A stretch of DNA of 64,000 nucleotides from Chitinophaga sp. S165 (GCF_003182155.1 NZ_QGTG01000001.1:248001-312000), one strand, 5' to 3'; counted from the first letter of the stretch, positions 35,310-44,248 are shown. Notes: generated by a model from the letters alone, not told the origin. Numbers and translations are program-made.

Positions 35310-37157
35310 ATGAGACAATTACTTAAGAAAATATATATCGGAATTGGTATTGCAGGTACTTTCACAGTAGCAGCATGTAATACTGATTTTCTGAATACAA
35401 GGCCTTTAGGGGAAGCTACCAAAGATGATGTGTGGCAGGACCAGGCACTGGCCGAAGCGTTTGTAAATGAGATCTACAATGGCCTGAGCAGTGGAGGTTT
35501 CCTCGAAACGATGTTATCCTCTGCTACTGACGAAACCATGTTCACGCATAACTACGGTATGAAGAACATGGGTGAGGCGACGATCAGTCCTACAGATGCA
35601 GAATATGTTAATACCCGTGGTACGTTCCGCTGGGGAGAATTGTATAAACGTATCCGCGCCTGCAATGTGTTTTTTCAGAACATACAGAAGGTGCCTTTTG
35701 ATAAAACAGCTACTGCAGAACGTTTAAAAGGAGAAACCTATTTCCTCCGTGCATACTTCTATCATCAGCTGGTACGTGCTTATGGTGGTGTACCCCTGAT
35801 AGATACCGTGTACACGCTCGATGATAAAGATTACACGGTTGTCCGTAATTCTTTTTCCGAATGTGTGGAGCACATCATACGTGATTGTGATTCTGCAGCT
35901 GCAAATCTGCATGGCAAAGAAGGCATCACCGTAAAGGGCCGTGCTACTGAAGGAGCGGCTCTCGCGCTGAAATCACGTATGCTGATCTATGCTGCGAGTG
36001 ATCTGTATGACTTTCCAACCGCCAGTGGGAAATCGACTGTAATAGCTGCTGCGGCTACTCCGGCAGTACTTGGTTATACTACCGGCAACCGTACGGAACG
36101 CTGGCAACGTGCTAAAGCTGCTGCCTGGACGGTGATGGAGCTTGGACGTTATTCCCTGGCATTTCCTTCGCCGGCTTCACCACAGGAAGCCAGCGCCAAC
36201 TATCAGCAAATGTTCCTGGGCGATAATACAGAGAGCATCTTCTCCCGTTATTTCCTGAACGCTAAGTCAGAAGCTGGTGGTCAGATCGGTCTTTACAACG
36301 GCTTGAACGGTTATCATAACTGGTCTGGTAATACACCCACACAGTTGCTGATCGACGATTATGAAATGGCGGATGGCACACCTTTTAACTGGGGAGATCT
36401 GTCGCATAAGTCAAATCCTTATTTGAACCGCGATCCCCGGTTTTATGCCAGTATCCTGTATGATGGCGCTAACTGGCGTGCGCGTCCCTCCGATGTAGCA
36501 GCAAAGGATCCCGCTAACCAGGCACAGACAGGTGTATATGAGGTGTGGGATGCGGAAGGCGGAAGAACGATCAATTCCCCCGGTCTGGACACACGTCAGG
36601 GACCAGTAGAGAACTGGAATGGCAGTTTCACCGGGTACTATATGAAGAAGTTCATTGATCCCAATGTGGATGCACAGTATTTCCGTCAGGAGGTACCATA
36701 TCCTGTCTTCCGGTTTACCGAGATATTATTCAACTATGCGGAGGCTTGTATAGGACTGGGTGAAGACGAAGAAGCGCGTAAATACCTGAATATGATCCGT
36801 AAACGTGCTGGCATGCCTGATATTACAGAATCAGGTGCTGCATTGTTGGCGCGTTTCCAGCGGGAGAAAGAAATAGAAATGGTGTTTGAAGAACAGCGTT
36901 TCTATGATGTGCGCCGCTGGATGATAGCACCTTCGACTGTTGGCCGTGCATTACGTGGCATCAACGTAGTAGGCAAGCTGAAACCTAATGTGAAGGTTAC
37001 TTTGTACCAGCATGATGAGAACAGCTATGACTATACTTACACACCGGTAACACTGGTGAATGAGAACAGGATCTGGCTGGACAAGATGTATTTCATGCCG
37101 CTGCAAAGGGATGAAATGAACAGGAATAATAAACTGGTACAGAACCCGGGATATTAA
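35310..37157 (+). CDS. SusD/RagB-type substrate-binding lipoprotein
   Basis: The protein of 615 residues starts MRQLLKKIYIGIGIAGTFTV and has lipobox Cys23 (VAAC). It shows the family marks DFLNTRPLGEATKDDVWQDQ, LKGETYFLRAYFYHQLVRAY, the DNTESIFSRYFL-type segment and the C-terminal EKEIEMVFEEQRFYDVRRW. It sits on the cell surface as the lid of the SusC barrel encoded just upstream (11 bp gap). The insertion-rich middle part (residues 200-420) makes it longer than the first SusD in the window, which suggests a different ligand. Confidence 0.96.
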   Translation: MRQLLKKIYIGIGIAGTFTVAACNTDFLNTRPLGEATKDDVWQDQALAEAFVNEIYNGLSSGGFLETMLSSATDETMFTHNYGMKNMGEATISPTDAEYVNTRGTFRWGELYKRIRACNVFFQNIQKVPFDKTATAERLKGETYFLRAYFYHQLVRAYGGVPLIDTVYTLDDKDYTVVRNSFSECVEHIIRDCDSAAANLHGKEGITVKGRATEGAALALKSRMLIYAASDLYDFPTASGKSTVIAAAATPAVLGYTTGNRTERWQRAKAAAWTVMELGRYSLAFPSPASPQEASANYQQMFLGDNTESIFSRYFLNAKSEAGGQIGLYNGLNGYHNWSGNTPTQLLIDDYEMADGTPFNWGDLSHKSNPYLNRDPRFYASILYDGANWRARPSDVAAKDPANQAQTGVYEVWDAEGGRTINSPGLDTRQGPVENWNGSFTGYYMKKFIDPNVDAQYFRQEVPYPVFRFTEILFNYAEACIGLGEDEEARKYLNMIRKRAGMPDITESGAALLARFQREKEIEMVFEEQRFYDVRRWMIAPSTVGRALRGINVVGKLKPNVKVTLYQHDENSYDYTYTPVTLVNENRIWLDKMYFMPLQRDEMNRNNKLVQNPGY

Positions 37158-37202
37158 TAGTTTGATTTGATTAACGCGGATGGCGCTACCGGGGCGGCAT
37201 TC

Positions 37203-37341
37203 GCAGGAAGTAATAAAATGTGCAGCAAAACGCTGGTTGAATATCGATTGGGCACTGTGCGGCGTCTGGAGGTTTTAACGCTGATAGAGCTGTGTCAATC
37301 CCCTCTCAGCGTCTTGAAGGCACATTTTTATTACTTCCTGC
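37203..37341. repeat. Long inverted repeat enclosing a structured 96-bp interior
   Basis: GCAGGAAGTAATAAAATGTGC (37203-37223) is matched by its reverse complement at 37320-37341 with a single extra T. The enclosed 96 bp contain a second dyad (ACGCTG...AGAG near 37278 with CTCTCAGCGT near 37303) and a small CAGC/GCTG hairpin. It lies between convergent susD and ene-reductase genes. It may terminate both, but it is unusually elaborate and could be a small mobile repeat element or a structured RNA. Confidence 0.7.
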
Positions 37342-37372
37342 TACGCCTACCCACCAGGTAGTAATCCTCCGA

Positions 37373-38488
37373 TTAACATACTGCTTTGGGATTTAGCTGT
37401 TGTTCAACATGCGCAAGTGTCAAACTGTCTTTGATCAACTCTTTGAAGAATGGGGCCAGTGGAGCCCCATTCTTTATTTTATTGGGTAGATCAGGATTGG
37501 TGATGGCTGCTTTACCTATTGATACCAGGTCTGCTTCCTGTGTAGAGAGCAATCTTGCGGCGAGGTCAATATCATGCATGCCGCCATTTACAATAACTGG
37601 TTTGCCTGTAATGCGCTTTGCAATACCATTGGATGATGTTCCGTCTTCGTATAATGATTCCCTTGCCCAATTTCCGCCTTCAGATGCAATGTGGATATAA
37701 CTGGCATCCAGTTCTTTCAGAATATCGAATATCGCCTGTGCAGTATCTGGTCCGCCGGGCCATCTGTAAGGAAGGTCATTAACCTTGCTTTCAGACAGTC
37801 GTATGCCTACGATGAAGTCTTTCGGAACTACCGCTCTTACTGCTTCAAAGGTCTCTATCAGGAATCGCAATCTGTTCCGGAAACTGCCGCCATATTCATC
37901 GTTCCGTACGTTCGTATGAGGTGTGATAAACTGATCTATCAGGTAACCATTGGCGCCGTGTAATTCCACCCCGTTAAATCCGGCTGCAACAGCCCTTAAA
38001 GCAGTTTGTACAAAGCCTTCTTTTGCATCTGCCAGGTCTTGCTTTGTCATGGCAACGGGTAGGGGGAAGGCGCCCGTCAGACCTCCGGGTTCAGTATTTC
38101 GGAGGCCTCTGGGCTGTATGGCAGAAGGAGCGATCGTTTTGTCGGTTTGTTGAGCGATGGCGCCGCCATGCATCAGCTGAAGTATGAACAGGGCATTTGG
38201 ATCGGATTGATGAACTTTATCTGTCACCATTTTCCAGCCCTCCAGTTGCTCGTTTGTGACCAGTCCCGGTTGATGATCATCTGTTTTACTGAAAAGATCA
38301 TCTGTATAAGTACCTTCCGTAATGATCATACTAAATCCTCCCTTTGCAAAGGCTGCGTAATAGGCGGCCATTTCAGCTGTGGGAACACCGTTGGCAGTAG
38401 CGCTTCTCCGTGTCATCGGGGCAACTGTGAACCTGTTTTTCAGGGTATGTCCCTGGATGGATATTGGTTCAAATAATATGTTGTTCAT
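37373..38488 (-). CDS. NAD(P)H-dependent ene-reductase, Old Yellow Enzyme family
   Basis: The 371-residue FMN enzyme of the cytoplasm reduces activated C=C bonds or nitro compounds. Family marks are NRFTVAPMTRRSAT near the N-terminus, QLMHGGAIAQ, the active-site region GFNGVELHGANGYLIDQF and TNVRNDEYGGSFRNRLRFL with substrate-binding His and Asn, and a C-terminal FMN phosphate-binding stretch (ITNPDLPNKIKNG). The length is typical of bacterial OYE-type alkene reductases. It stands alone on the minus strand with a spacer of about 160 bp to the divergent peptidase gene. Confidence 0.95.
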   Translation of the reverse strand: MNNILFEPISIQGHTLKNRFTVAPMTRRSATANGVPTAEMAAYYAAFAKGGFSMIITEGTYTDDLFSKTDDHQPGLVTNEQLEGWKMVTDKVHQSDPNALFILQLMHGGAIAQQTDKTIAPSAIQPRGLRNTEPGGLTGAFPLPVAMTKQDLADAKEGFVQTALRAVAAGFNGVELHGANGYLIDQFITPHTNVRNDEYGGSFRNRLRFLIETFEAVRAVVPKDFIVGIRLSESKVNDLPYRWPGGPDTAQAIFDILKELDASYIHIASEGGNWARESLYEDGTSSNGIAKRITGKPVIVNGGMHDIDLAARLLSTQEADLVSIGKAAITNPDLPNKIKNGAPLAPFFKELIKDSLTLAHVEQQLNPKAVC

Positions 38489-38592
38489 GGGTTCCTTTGT
38501 TTAGGATACAAAGGTCATGACAAGGGTGGTTACAGGACGTATAACTAATTTAATATTTCAGGTTAAAGTAGTTTAACGGGAATAGTTATCAG

Positions 38593-38600
38593 TATCTTTG
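38593..38600 (+). promoter_or_regulatory. -7 promoter element TATCTTTG
   Basis: TATCTTTG agrees with the Bacteroidota -7 consensus and precedes the zinc peptidase gene by 47 bp. The upstream TTTA near 38571 is a poor -33 box. Confidence 0.55.
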
Positions 38601-38647
38601 CAGAAACCCCCTTTGCCGTGAGAATTACTCCATCTTACTTCATCGTT

Positions 38648-39661
38648 ATGAGACTGTTCGTGGTTCTTCTTCTTTGCTGTTCTGTATTTACTACGCAAGC
38701 TCAAAACGATACCCTGTCATCGGGTGAATTAAAAAAATACATCGGGAAGTATGACGTAAATGGCATGGTCGTACAACTCGTATCGCTTAAGCAATCCCTG
38801 ATGCTTGTGGTGCCAGGTGCGCCAATGCAGGAGATGATACCGGACGGGGTGAATAAATTTAAAACCAGTTCATTTGAAGATGAGCGCTTCCTTTTTGTGG
38901 AGAAGGATGGTAAAACAACGGCGATGATCAGCCAGCGTGGAGAGCAGTCGTTGGAGTTCAGGAAAATATCAGACACTGCCGATAACTTCGCTGGAACTGA
39001 TTCACTGCTTACCCTAAGAAAACTGACAGCACATTTTATTCTTTTATATAGTAGTATTGATGCTGCTAGTGTTAATAGTATCGCCGACAGACTGGAGGGA
39101 GACTACAAACGGGTCCTGAATGATTTTAAGCTGGATAAAATGCCTGTTACGACGGTCAGGATCTATCCCAACCGGGAGGGGTTTAAGCATGGAATAAACT
39201 TCCCGAATGCCCCTGATGAAGTGTTAGCCACTGCCTTCGGGAAGGATGATTTCAGAATGGTCTCGCCCAATGCAGAAGGGGTAGATAGTGCAATGCTGAC
39301 AAAAGGCGTAACGCATGAATTTACGCATTGTGTTCATCTGAATATTGATTATTCGCCTAATAACCCGCGATGGTTATGGGAAGGTGTGGCCATGTTCGAA
39401 TCGGACTGGTTCTTTGATCCGAAGGAGCTGGATATTATCCGCAACAAACAATTCCCGCCTTTAGCCACGCTTGGCAATGGAATGGAATATATGCTGGGCT
39501 ATGTTATTATTGAAGCGATTAGGGATATCTGGGGATTTGATGCCGTTATTAGTCTGATAAAGACACGGGGAAATGTTGCATCAAGTGTCAGCATTAGTGA
39601 GAATGAGTTCGAAAAAAGTATATTTGAGCATATCTATAGTAAGTACGTAAAGAAAGATTGA
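38648..39661 (+). CDS. Exported zinc peptidase, gluzincin type (HExxH)
   Basis: From ATG at 38648 the protein has about 337 residues with signal peptide MRLFVVLLLCCSVFTTQAQ. A middle domain of about 80 residues is followed by a metalloprotease domain with HEFTH (residues 223-227) and a downstream Glu (WLWEGVAMFES, about 245) as third zinc ligand, the pattern of the MA(E) gluzincin clan. The protein probably acts in the periplasm or outside the cell. A GTG reading from 38618 would add ten residues. No partner gene is adjacent, and the target is unknown. Confidence 0.85.
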   Translation: MRLFVVLLLCCSVFTTQAQNDTLSSGELKKYIGKYDVNGMVVQLVSLKQSLMLVVPGAPMQEMIPDGVNKFKTSSFEDERFLFVEKDGKTTAMISQRGEQSLEFRKISDTADNFAGTDSLLTLRKLTAHFILLYSSIDAASVNSIADRLEGDYKRVLNDFKLDKMPVTTVRIYPNREGFKHGINFPNAPDEVLATAFGKDDFRMVSPNAEGVDSAMLTKGVTHEFTHCVHLNIDYSPNNPRWLWEGVAMFESDWFFDPKELDIIRNKQFPPLATLGNGMEYMLGYVIIEAIRDIWGFDAVISLIKTRGNVASSVSISENEFEKSIFEHIYSKYVKKD

Positions 39662-39785
39662 GATAAAAGTATGAAGAGAAGTGCATATCCTTTTAAACGT
39701 TTATTTTTTGCATATTCATTTAATAGCAAGGGCCCTCAACAATTTAATGCATGAGAGCCCTGCTGGGTGTAGTTGTTCTTTAACA

Positions 39786-40307
39786 CTATTGAACTACAGA
39801 AAGTTGATTGCTTCTGACATCGTCGATCCTTGACTTTAACCTGTGTGCTTCTTTTTCAAAATCGGGCACCTGGTGTATATTATGCGCTATATGATCGTAA
39901 AAAGTAAGGACACATTCCGTACCTGCTTTTTCAGGTAACAGGGAAACGCCGATCCTTGTTGTAATGGTTTCCTGTCTGTTGCTTTTGTTATCAGATCTGA
40001 ACGAATACTTATCGCTGATGATCCTTGTGTCTCTCAAATGTTCGAGGTTGATCACTTCATAAGAGAAGTCAGTCTCTTTATGATCAATAACCAACAGCTT
40101 TTTGTTTAATTCGTCAATGACGATAGTTTGATGAACAAGCTGCTGCTGGTAGCTGTTTTCAATACCTGTTTGTCTTATCACGCCCGTTATATAGTCATGT
40201 ATTTTTGTCCGTTCCCGGTTCTTCCGTTTTTTATTTGCATTGCTTAGCATGACTATGATAGCAACCATAGGCACTATAAGCAATAGCACTATTACTATTT
40301 CTGACAT
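39786..40307 (-). CDS. Uncharacterised single-span membrane protein
   Basis: From ATG at 40305-40307 (MSEIVIVLLLIVPMVAIIVM) the product has about 173 residues. One N-terminal membrane helix is followed by a basic stop-transfer patch (NANKKRKNRERTK) and a soluble domain with the alternating hydrophobic pattern of an antiparallel sheet (LVIDHKETDFSYEVINLEHL, TRIGVSLLPEK). It would face the cytoplasm. A longer reading from 40337 adds ten residues. I recognise no family. Confidence 0.62.
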   Translation of the reverse strand: MSEIVIVLLLIVPMVAIIVMLSNANKKRKNRERTKIHDYITGVIRQTGIENSYQQQLVHQTIVIDELNKKLLVIDHKETDFSYEVINLEHLRDTRIISDKYSFRSDNKSNRQETITTRIGVSLLPEKAGTECVLTFYDHIAHNIHQVPDFEKEAHRLKSRIDDVRSNQLSVVQ

Positions 40308-40384
40308 ATTCGAAAAGTTTAGGTAATACAATAGCATTGGCGATTGAGCACCGCCTCAAATGTTTAATCTTATGTAAATGCTGA

Positions 40385-40732
40385 TTACCAGAAATAGTGA
40401 TGGGGGAACAGTAATAACCTTACTAATGGGAATCGTGGTGGTGATGAAAAGGCAGTGGTAGCTTTACTTACCTGGATGGATAAATAACTACTGAGATTGA
40501 GGATTGAAGCCAGCCCGTCATGTAACCTCTGGCCGTTTACCTTCGAAATGGTTCCATTAAACTGAAGGAAAGGAGTGATCTCACCATACTGACGGGGTGT
40601 AACGGAAGATTCAGAAATGCCTGCAGACTCTTCCTGTAATGCCTTATTGCCAGCAGCATACACCTTTGGCTCAGTGGCTGATTGCCATAGCAGTTGCAGG
40701 AGTAATATGTAGCATATAAAGGCGTATCTCAC
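40385..40732 (-). CDS. Possible small secreted protein of unknown function
   Basis: The frame reads from GTG at 40730-40732 (MRYAFICYILLLQLLWQSAT) to the stop at 40385 and gives 115 residues with a plausible signal peptide. The remainder is short and without motifs, and could be spurious coding. The reverse-strand promoter box CAAATATA (40737-40744, TATATTTG on that strand) lies only 5 bp from the start, so a transcript would begin almost at the start codon. Confidence 0.45.
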   Translation of the reverse strand: MRYAFICYILLLQLLWQSATEPKVYAAGNKALQEESAGISESSVTPRQYGEITPFLQFNGTISKVNGQRLHDGLASILNLSSYLSIQVSKATTAFSSPPRFPLVRLLLFPHHYFW

Positions 40733-40805
40733 GGTGCAAATATACTTAATGATTCCCGGATAAACTAAGAGGTACAGTTAAAGCAGGGCAGGCGGTCGTT
40801 GGTGC

Positions 40806-41072
40806 TTAGTCGAAATCAAAGAAATCTCCTAAGAAACCTTTCTTTTTTTTCTGCTGATAAGGAGGACGTTGCTTGTAATGATCGTCATCATCATCCCTGC
40901 GGTACTCGTTATCCTGCTGGCGGGAGCCCGATTCATACTGGGAGGAACGTTCGATGATCTTGTCCAGTTCTCCTTTATCCAGCCATACACCGCGGCAGCT
41001 CGGACAATAGTCGATCTCTACTCCCTGGCGGTCGGCCATTACAAGGGTTTCGTTACAATTGGGACATTTCAT
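40806..41072 (-). CDS. Zinc-ribbon TFIIB-like protein
   Basis: The 88-residue protein begins MKCPNCNETLVMADRQGVE and carries two CxxC pairs (CPNC, CPSC), with the sequence CRGVWLDKGELDKII after the second. This is the zf-TFIIB zinc-ribbon family of small bacterial proteins. The second half is a charged and glutamine-rich tail (DDDDDHYKQRPPYQQKKKKG) ending in the acidic aromatic motif FLGDFFDFD. Role unknown; DNA, RNA or protein binding is possible. Confidence 0.85.
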   Translation of the reverse strand: MKCPNCNETLVMADRQGVEIDYCPSCRGVWLDKGELDKIIERSSQYESGSRQQDNEYRRDDDDDHYKQRPPYQQKKKKGFLGDFFDFD

Positions 41073-41217
41073 ATGTGTGGAGTTTGGGTGAAACTTAAGT
41101 TAACGAAATGAAGGCTATAACAGTTGGAAAATCTGTTAAAATAGCGTTAATTGAGCCAGGATTGCGATACTGTCGCGCTTTAGGGTAAATAACGGTGACT
41201 TTTGTTCGATTAATGTA

Positions 41218-41439
41218 ATGAATAGAAAATACATCTTAAACGATACAGCTTTATCTGATCAGATCATTTTAATGATAATGGCAGGCGCATTCAGTTGTTT
41301 GTTTTTCTCGTGCCTCATGCTGGCTTGGACTATGTTCTTCATAATATTGGGTATTATGCCTTTAACAACTTATATACCCCTGCATTTTTATATGAGACAG
41401 TTTGCAGAGATCTATACTGATGGCAATACCTTTTTGTGA
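41218..41439 (+). CDS. Small membrane protein with two hydrophobic segments
   Basis: The 73-residue product begins MNRKYILNDTALSDQIILM and has two hydrophobic segments (about residues 18-45 and 48-60). Its stop codon overlaps the start of the next gene in a GTGA arrangement, which indicates translational coupling. Unknown family; the pair may act together. Confidence 0.5.
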   Translation: MNRKYILNDTALSDQIILMIMAGAFSCLFFSCLMLAWTMFFIILGIMPLTTYIPLHFYMRQFAEIYTDGNTFL

Positions 41440-41696
41440 AAAAGCTGTTTAAGAAACCACAGCAGATAGACGCTGCGCTTTTTGATAGAATAGCAGAGGT
41501 AAGAAGTCTGATACCGCGGTTTAGTAATAACACGAGGCTATACTTTACTATCTACTTTAAGAATGGGATGAAATTTCATTTTCATAATTCAACAGATTCA
41601 GAGGATGACCTTTTTGGCCCTCCGGTAGACTACGATATCGACAGGGGAAAACAGTTAACTAAAGAAGTAGAAGATTTTCTTAGCGCAAATCCGTAA
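41436..41696 (+). CDS. Small unknown protein translationally coupled to the preceding gene
   Basis: The frame starts with GTG inside the sequence TTGTGA that closes the previous gene. The product of 86 residues is soluble (KKLFKKPQQIDAALFDRIAE) with an alternating pattern of Phe and Tyr (YFTIYFKNGMKFHFHN), and ends in LSANP. The gene ends 2 bp before the stop of the convergent Crp/Fnr gene. No function recognised. Confidence 0.5.
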   Translation: MKKLFKKPQQIDAALFDRIAEVRSLIPRFSNNTRLYFTIYFKNGMKFHFHNSTDSEDDLFGPPVDYDIDRGKQLTKEVEDFLSANP

Positions 41697-41698
41697 AC

Positions 41699-42289
41699 TC
41701 ATTTTCTCCCGCCTTTCCTTATCTGACTCAAAAACACAGGCGTAATTCCCAGGAACGAGGCAATATGCTTTTGTGGCAATCGCTGCTCCAGCGTCGGATA
41801 TTTTGCTATTAACGCCTCATAACGTTCCGCTCCCGTCATAGAAATCGCATTCAGAATACGTTGGTCCTGAGATATCAGCGCCTGCTGATTTAAAACCCTC
41901 CAGAACCGTTCAAAGGCCGGAATATCGTCAAACAATTGCTCAAGGCCGGCCCTGTCTATTTGCAATACTACAGACGCTTCCTGTGCAACGATATTGATGC
42001 GTGACGGAACTTGCGGAATAAAGCTTGCGGAGTCTGCGATCCACCAGTCTTCCATGGCAAAGTGAAGCGTGTGGTCATTGCCTGCATCATCTACATAAAA
42101 CGAACGAAGAAAACCGGAGCAGACATAACTTTCGTACTTACAGACCTCTCCCTGTTGTAACAGGTATTGCCGGGGGAGCAACTTCCGCACGCTAAGTAAA
42201 CTGCAGAAATGTGCCTGTTCCTCTTCAGAGAGGCTGATCCGTTTAAGGACGTGTTTTAAGATAAGCTGATGTAAGGGCGTATCATTCAT
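41699..42289 (-). CDS. Crp/Fnr family transcriptional regulator
   Basis: The 196-residue protein has an N-terminal cyclic nucleotide-binding-like beta-roll (LLPRQYLLQQGEVCKYESYVCSG shown in part as LLQQGEVC) and a C-terminal winged helix of the Bacteroidota Crp type (RLPQKHIASFLGITPVFLSQI). The phosphate-binding arginine motif for cAMP is not clear, so the ligand is unknown, as for most regulators in this group. The gene is divergent from the sugar dehydrogenase gene and could control it. A CAAATATA box (42310-42317) provides its -7 element. Confidence 0.9.
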   Translation of the reverse strand: MNDTPLHQLILKHVLKRISLSEEEQAHFCSLLSVRKLLPRQYLLQQGEVCKYESYVCSGFLRSFYVDDAGNDHTLHFAMEDWWIADSASFIPQVPSRINIVAQEASVVLQIDRAGLEQLFDDIPAFERFWRVLNQQALISQDQRILNAISMTGAERYEALIAKYPTLEQRLPQKHIASFLGITPVFLSQIRKGGRK

Positions 42290-42309
42290 AAGACTGCTTG
42301 CTTCTCAGA

Positions 42310-42317
42310 CAAATATA
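42310..42317 (-). promoter_or_regulatory. -7 promoter element of the Crp/Fnr gene (minus strand)
   Basis: CAAATATA on the plus strand is TATATTTG on the minus strand, the Bacteroidota -7 element. It lies 20 bp before the ATG. Confidence 0.5.
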
Positions 42318-42432
42318 ATAACCATCTTAAAAGATAGTAAAGCAATTTAACCTTTCATAGAAATCCTCTCTGCTTTCCCTGGTAGTTTTCGTAATTTTCC
42401 TCCTGGCTTTATTCATAAACAATCAATTACCA

Positions 42433-43734
42433 ATGCTGATGCAAAAGACAAAGGTGTGTCTGGTCGTTGCCCTGGCAATGACAGCCATCACTACATCCGT
42501 ATTTGCAGGCGGTCCGGGCAAACCTGGCGCCTCAGATGTTAAACCCGACGCTAATAACGCCGGACTGAAATTACCTGCCGGTTTCGGCGCGGTTAAAGTG
42601 GCCGACAGCCTGGGCAGGACGCGCCATATTGCTGTAACGGCTAACGGCGGTATCTATATAAAACTGGACAGGGCAAGGAACAACAATGGCATCCTGTACC
42701 TCCAGGATACTAATGGAGACGGAAAAACGGATAAAAAGACGAGTTTCGGCGCCTACGGCGGGACCGGTATCTATGTAAAAGGAGATTACCTGTATGCTAC
42801 ATCTAATGAGGACATCTATCGTTACAAGCTGGATGCGCAACAGCAGGTGATCGATCCTGAACACCCGGAAACAGTGGTGAGCGGTTTGATCAACCGCCGT
42901 CAGCACGAGTCAAAGTCAATCGTACTGGACGACAATGGAAATATCTATGTAAATATCGGGGCTTATTCCAATTCCTGCCAGACAAAAGACAGAACAGCAG
43001 GCTCCCTGGGCATGCAGCCTTGTCCGGTGCTGGATTCAGCCGCCGGTATCTGGCAGTTCAAAGCCGATAAACAGAACCAGACCTATGGCGATGGCGTACG
43101 TTATGCTACCGGTCTGAGGAATGTGGTAGGACTTGACTGGAATAAATCAGCTAATCAGCTGTTCGTTATGCAGCATGGCCGCGATCAGCTGCATGATCTG
43201 TTCCCTTCCATGTTCACTGAAAAGCAGTCGGCCGACCTGCCCGCAGAATGTATGTATGCGCTGAAACAAGGTTCTGACTGCGGCTGGCCATATATCTACT
43301 ACGATCCGTATCAGCATAGGAAGATGCTGGCGCCGGAATATGGTGGCGATGGTAAAAAGACAGGTGGAGAAAATGCAGAAGACCCTGTAGTAGCTTTCCC
43401 TGCACATATGGCCCCTAATGGCCTGTTATTTTATACTGGTAACCAGTTCCCTGAAAAATACCGTAACGGTGCATTTGTAGCCTTCCATGGCTCCTGGAAC
43501 CGTTCTCCGGAGAACCAGGCTGGTTATTACGTGGTATTCGTACCGTTTAAAGACGGTAAACCTTCCGGCAAATGGGAAGTATTTGCAGATGGTTTTGCTG
43601 GCCCAGGCCCTGTAAAATCACCCGGAGATGCGGTACACCGTCCATGCGGACTGGCTCAGGGACCGGATGGTTCGCTGTACGTTACTGATGATGTGAAAGG
43701 AACTGTTTACAGGATCGTATATAAGACTAAATAG
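42433..43734 (+). CDS. Exported PQQ-type sugar/aldose dehydrogenase (L-sorbosone dehydrogenase-like)
   Basis: The 433-residue periplasmic beta-propeller begins with a signal peptide (ALAMTAITTSVFAGGPG). Features typical of soluble glucose/sorbosone dehydrogenases are LPAGFGAVKVADSLGRTRHI, NGGIYIKLD, TGLRNVVGLDW, ECMYALKQGSDCGWPYIYYD, MAPNGLLFYTGNQFP and FHGSWNRSP. It would oxidise a sugar or aldehyde using pyrroloquinoline quinone. The gene for a cytochrome c begins 2 bp after its stop, the natural electron acceptor. No PQQ biosynthesis genes lie in the window, so the cofactor may be imported or made elsewhere. Confidence 0.92.
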   Translation: MLMQKTKVCLVVALAMTAITTSVFAGGPGKPGASDVKPDANNAGLKLPAGFGAVKVADSLGRTRHIAVTANGGIYIKLDRARNNNGILYLQDTNGDGKTDKKTSFGAYGGTGIYVKGDYLYATSNEDIYRYKLDAQQQVIDPEHPETVVSGLINRRQHESKSIVLDDNGNIYVNIGAYSNSCQTKDRTAGSLGMQPCPVLDSAAGIWQFKADKQNQTYGDGVRYATGLRNVVGLDWNKSANQLFVMQHGRDQLHDLFPSMFTEKQSADLPAECMYALKQGSDCGWPYIYYDPYQHRKMLAPEYGGDGKKTGGENAEDPVVAFPAHMAPNGLLFYTGNQFPEKYRNGAFVAFHGSWNRSPENQAGYYVVFVPFKDGKPSGKWEVFADGFAGPGPVKSPGDAVHRPCGLAQGPDGSLYVTDDVKGTVYRIVYKTK

Positions 43735-43736
43735 AC

Positions 43737-44189
43737 ATGAGAAAATGGATGCTGGCAGTAATGCCATTGGCGATAGGTGCATTAACGGCGACAGCGCAGG
43801 TAAAGAAACCAGCTACCGCTAAACCGGCTGCTAAACAAACCGCAGGTGCAGCAACAGCTACAATAGGAAGAGGAAAACTGCTTTATAAGCAATATTGCAT
43901 GTCCTGTCACCAGGAAAACGGAACAGGAGTGCCCCGGATGAATCCTCCGCTGATAAAAACTGAGTATGTACTGGGCGATAAGACACGGCTGATAGGTATA
44001 TTACTGAATGGCCTGAACGAAGATGTGGAGATTGACGGGGAATATTATTCCAACCCGATGCCTTCACAGGCGGCGTTGAAGGACCAGGAGATCGCAGATA
44101 TACTGTCTTACGTTAGAAATAGCTTCGGCAACAAGGCGAGCACCGTTTCTGCCGCAGAAGTGACAGCGGTACGTGCAACCATAAAGTAA
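43737..44189 (+). CDS. Cytochrome c, class I, electron acceptor of the dehydrogenase
   Basis: The 150-residue protein has a signal peptide (MRKWMLAVMPLAIGALTATA), then an Ala/Lys/Pro linker and a single haem domain with CMSCH (LYKQYCMSCHQENGTGVP) and a later Met axial ligand candidate in NPMPSQAALKDQEI. It starts 2 bp after the dehydrogenase gene and is certainly co-transcribed. It should accept electrons from the sugar dehydrogenase in the periplasm and feed them to the respiratory chain. A good terminator follows. Confidence 0.93.
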   Translation: MRKWMLAVMPLAIGALTATAQVKKPATAKPAAKQTAGAATATIGRGKLLYKQYCMSCHQENGTGVPRMNPPLIKTEYVLGDKTRLIGILLNGLNEDVEIDGEYYSNPMPSQAALKDQEIADILSYVRNSFGNKASTVSAAEVTAVRATIK

Positions 44190-44206
44190 AGAATCTGAAT
44201 AACTTA

Positions 44207-44248
44207 ACAGCGACATTTATCCAGTGTGGGTAAATGTCGCTGTTTTTT
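44207..44248 (+). terminator. Intrinsic terminator after the dehydrogenase/cytochrome operon
   Basis: ACAGCGACATTTATCC pairs with GGGTAAATGTCGCTGT over about 16 bp and leads directly into six T. Confidence 0.92.

Noticed and set aside
39730..39765. AGGGC/GCCCT dyad after the zinc peptidase gene
   Set aside because: The stem has a mismatch, the loop is long and there is no T-tract; support is too weak for a terminator call.
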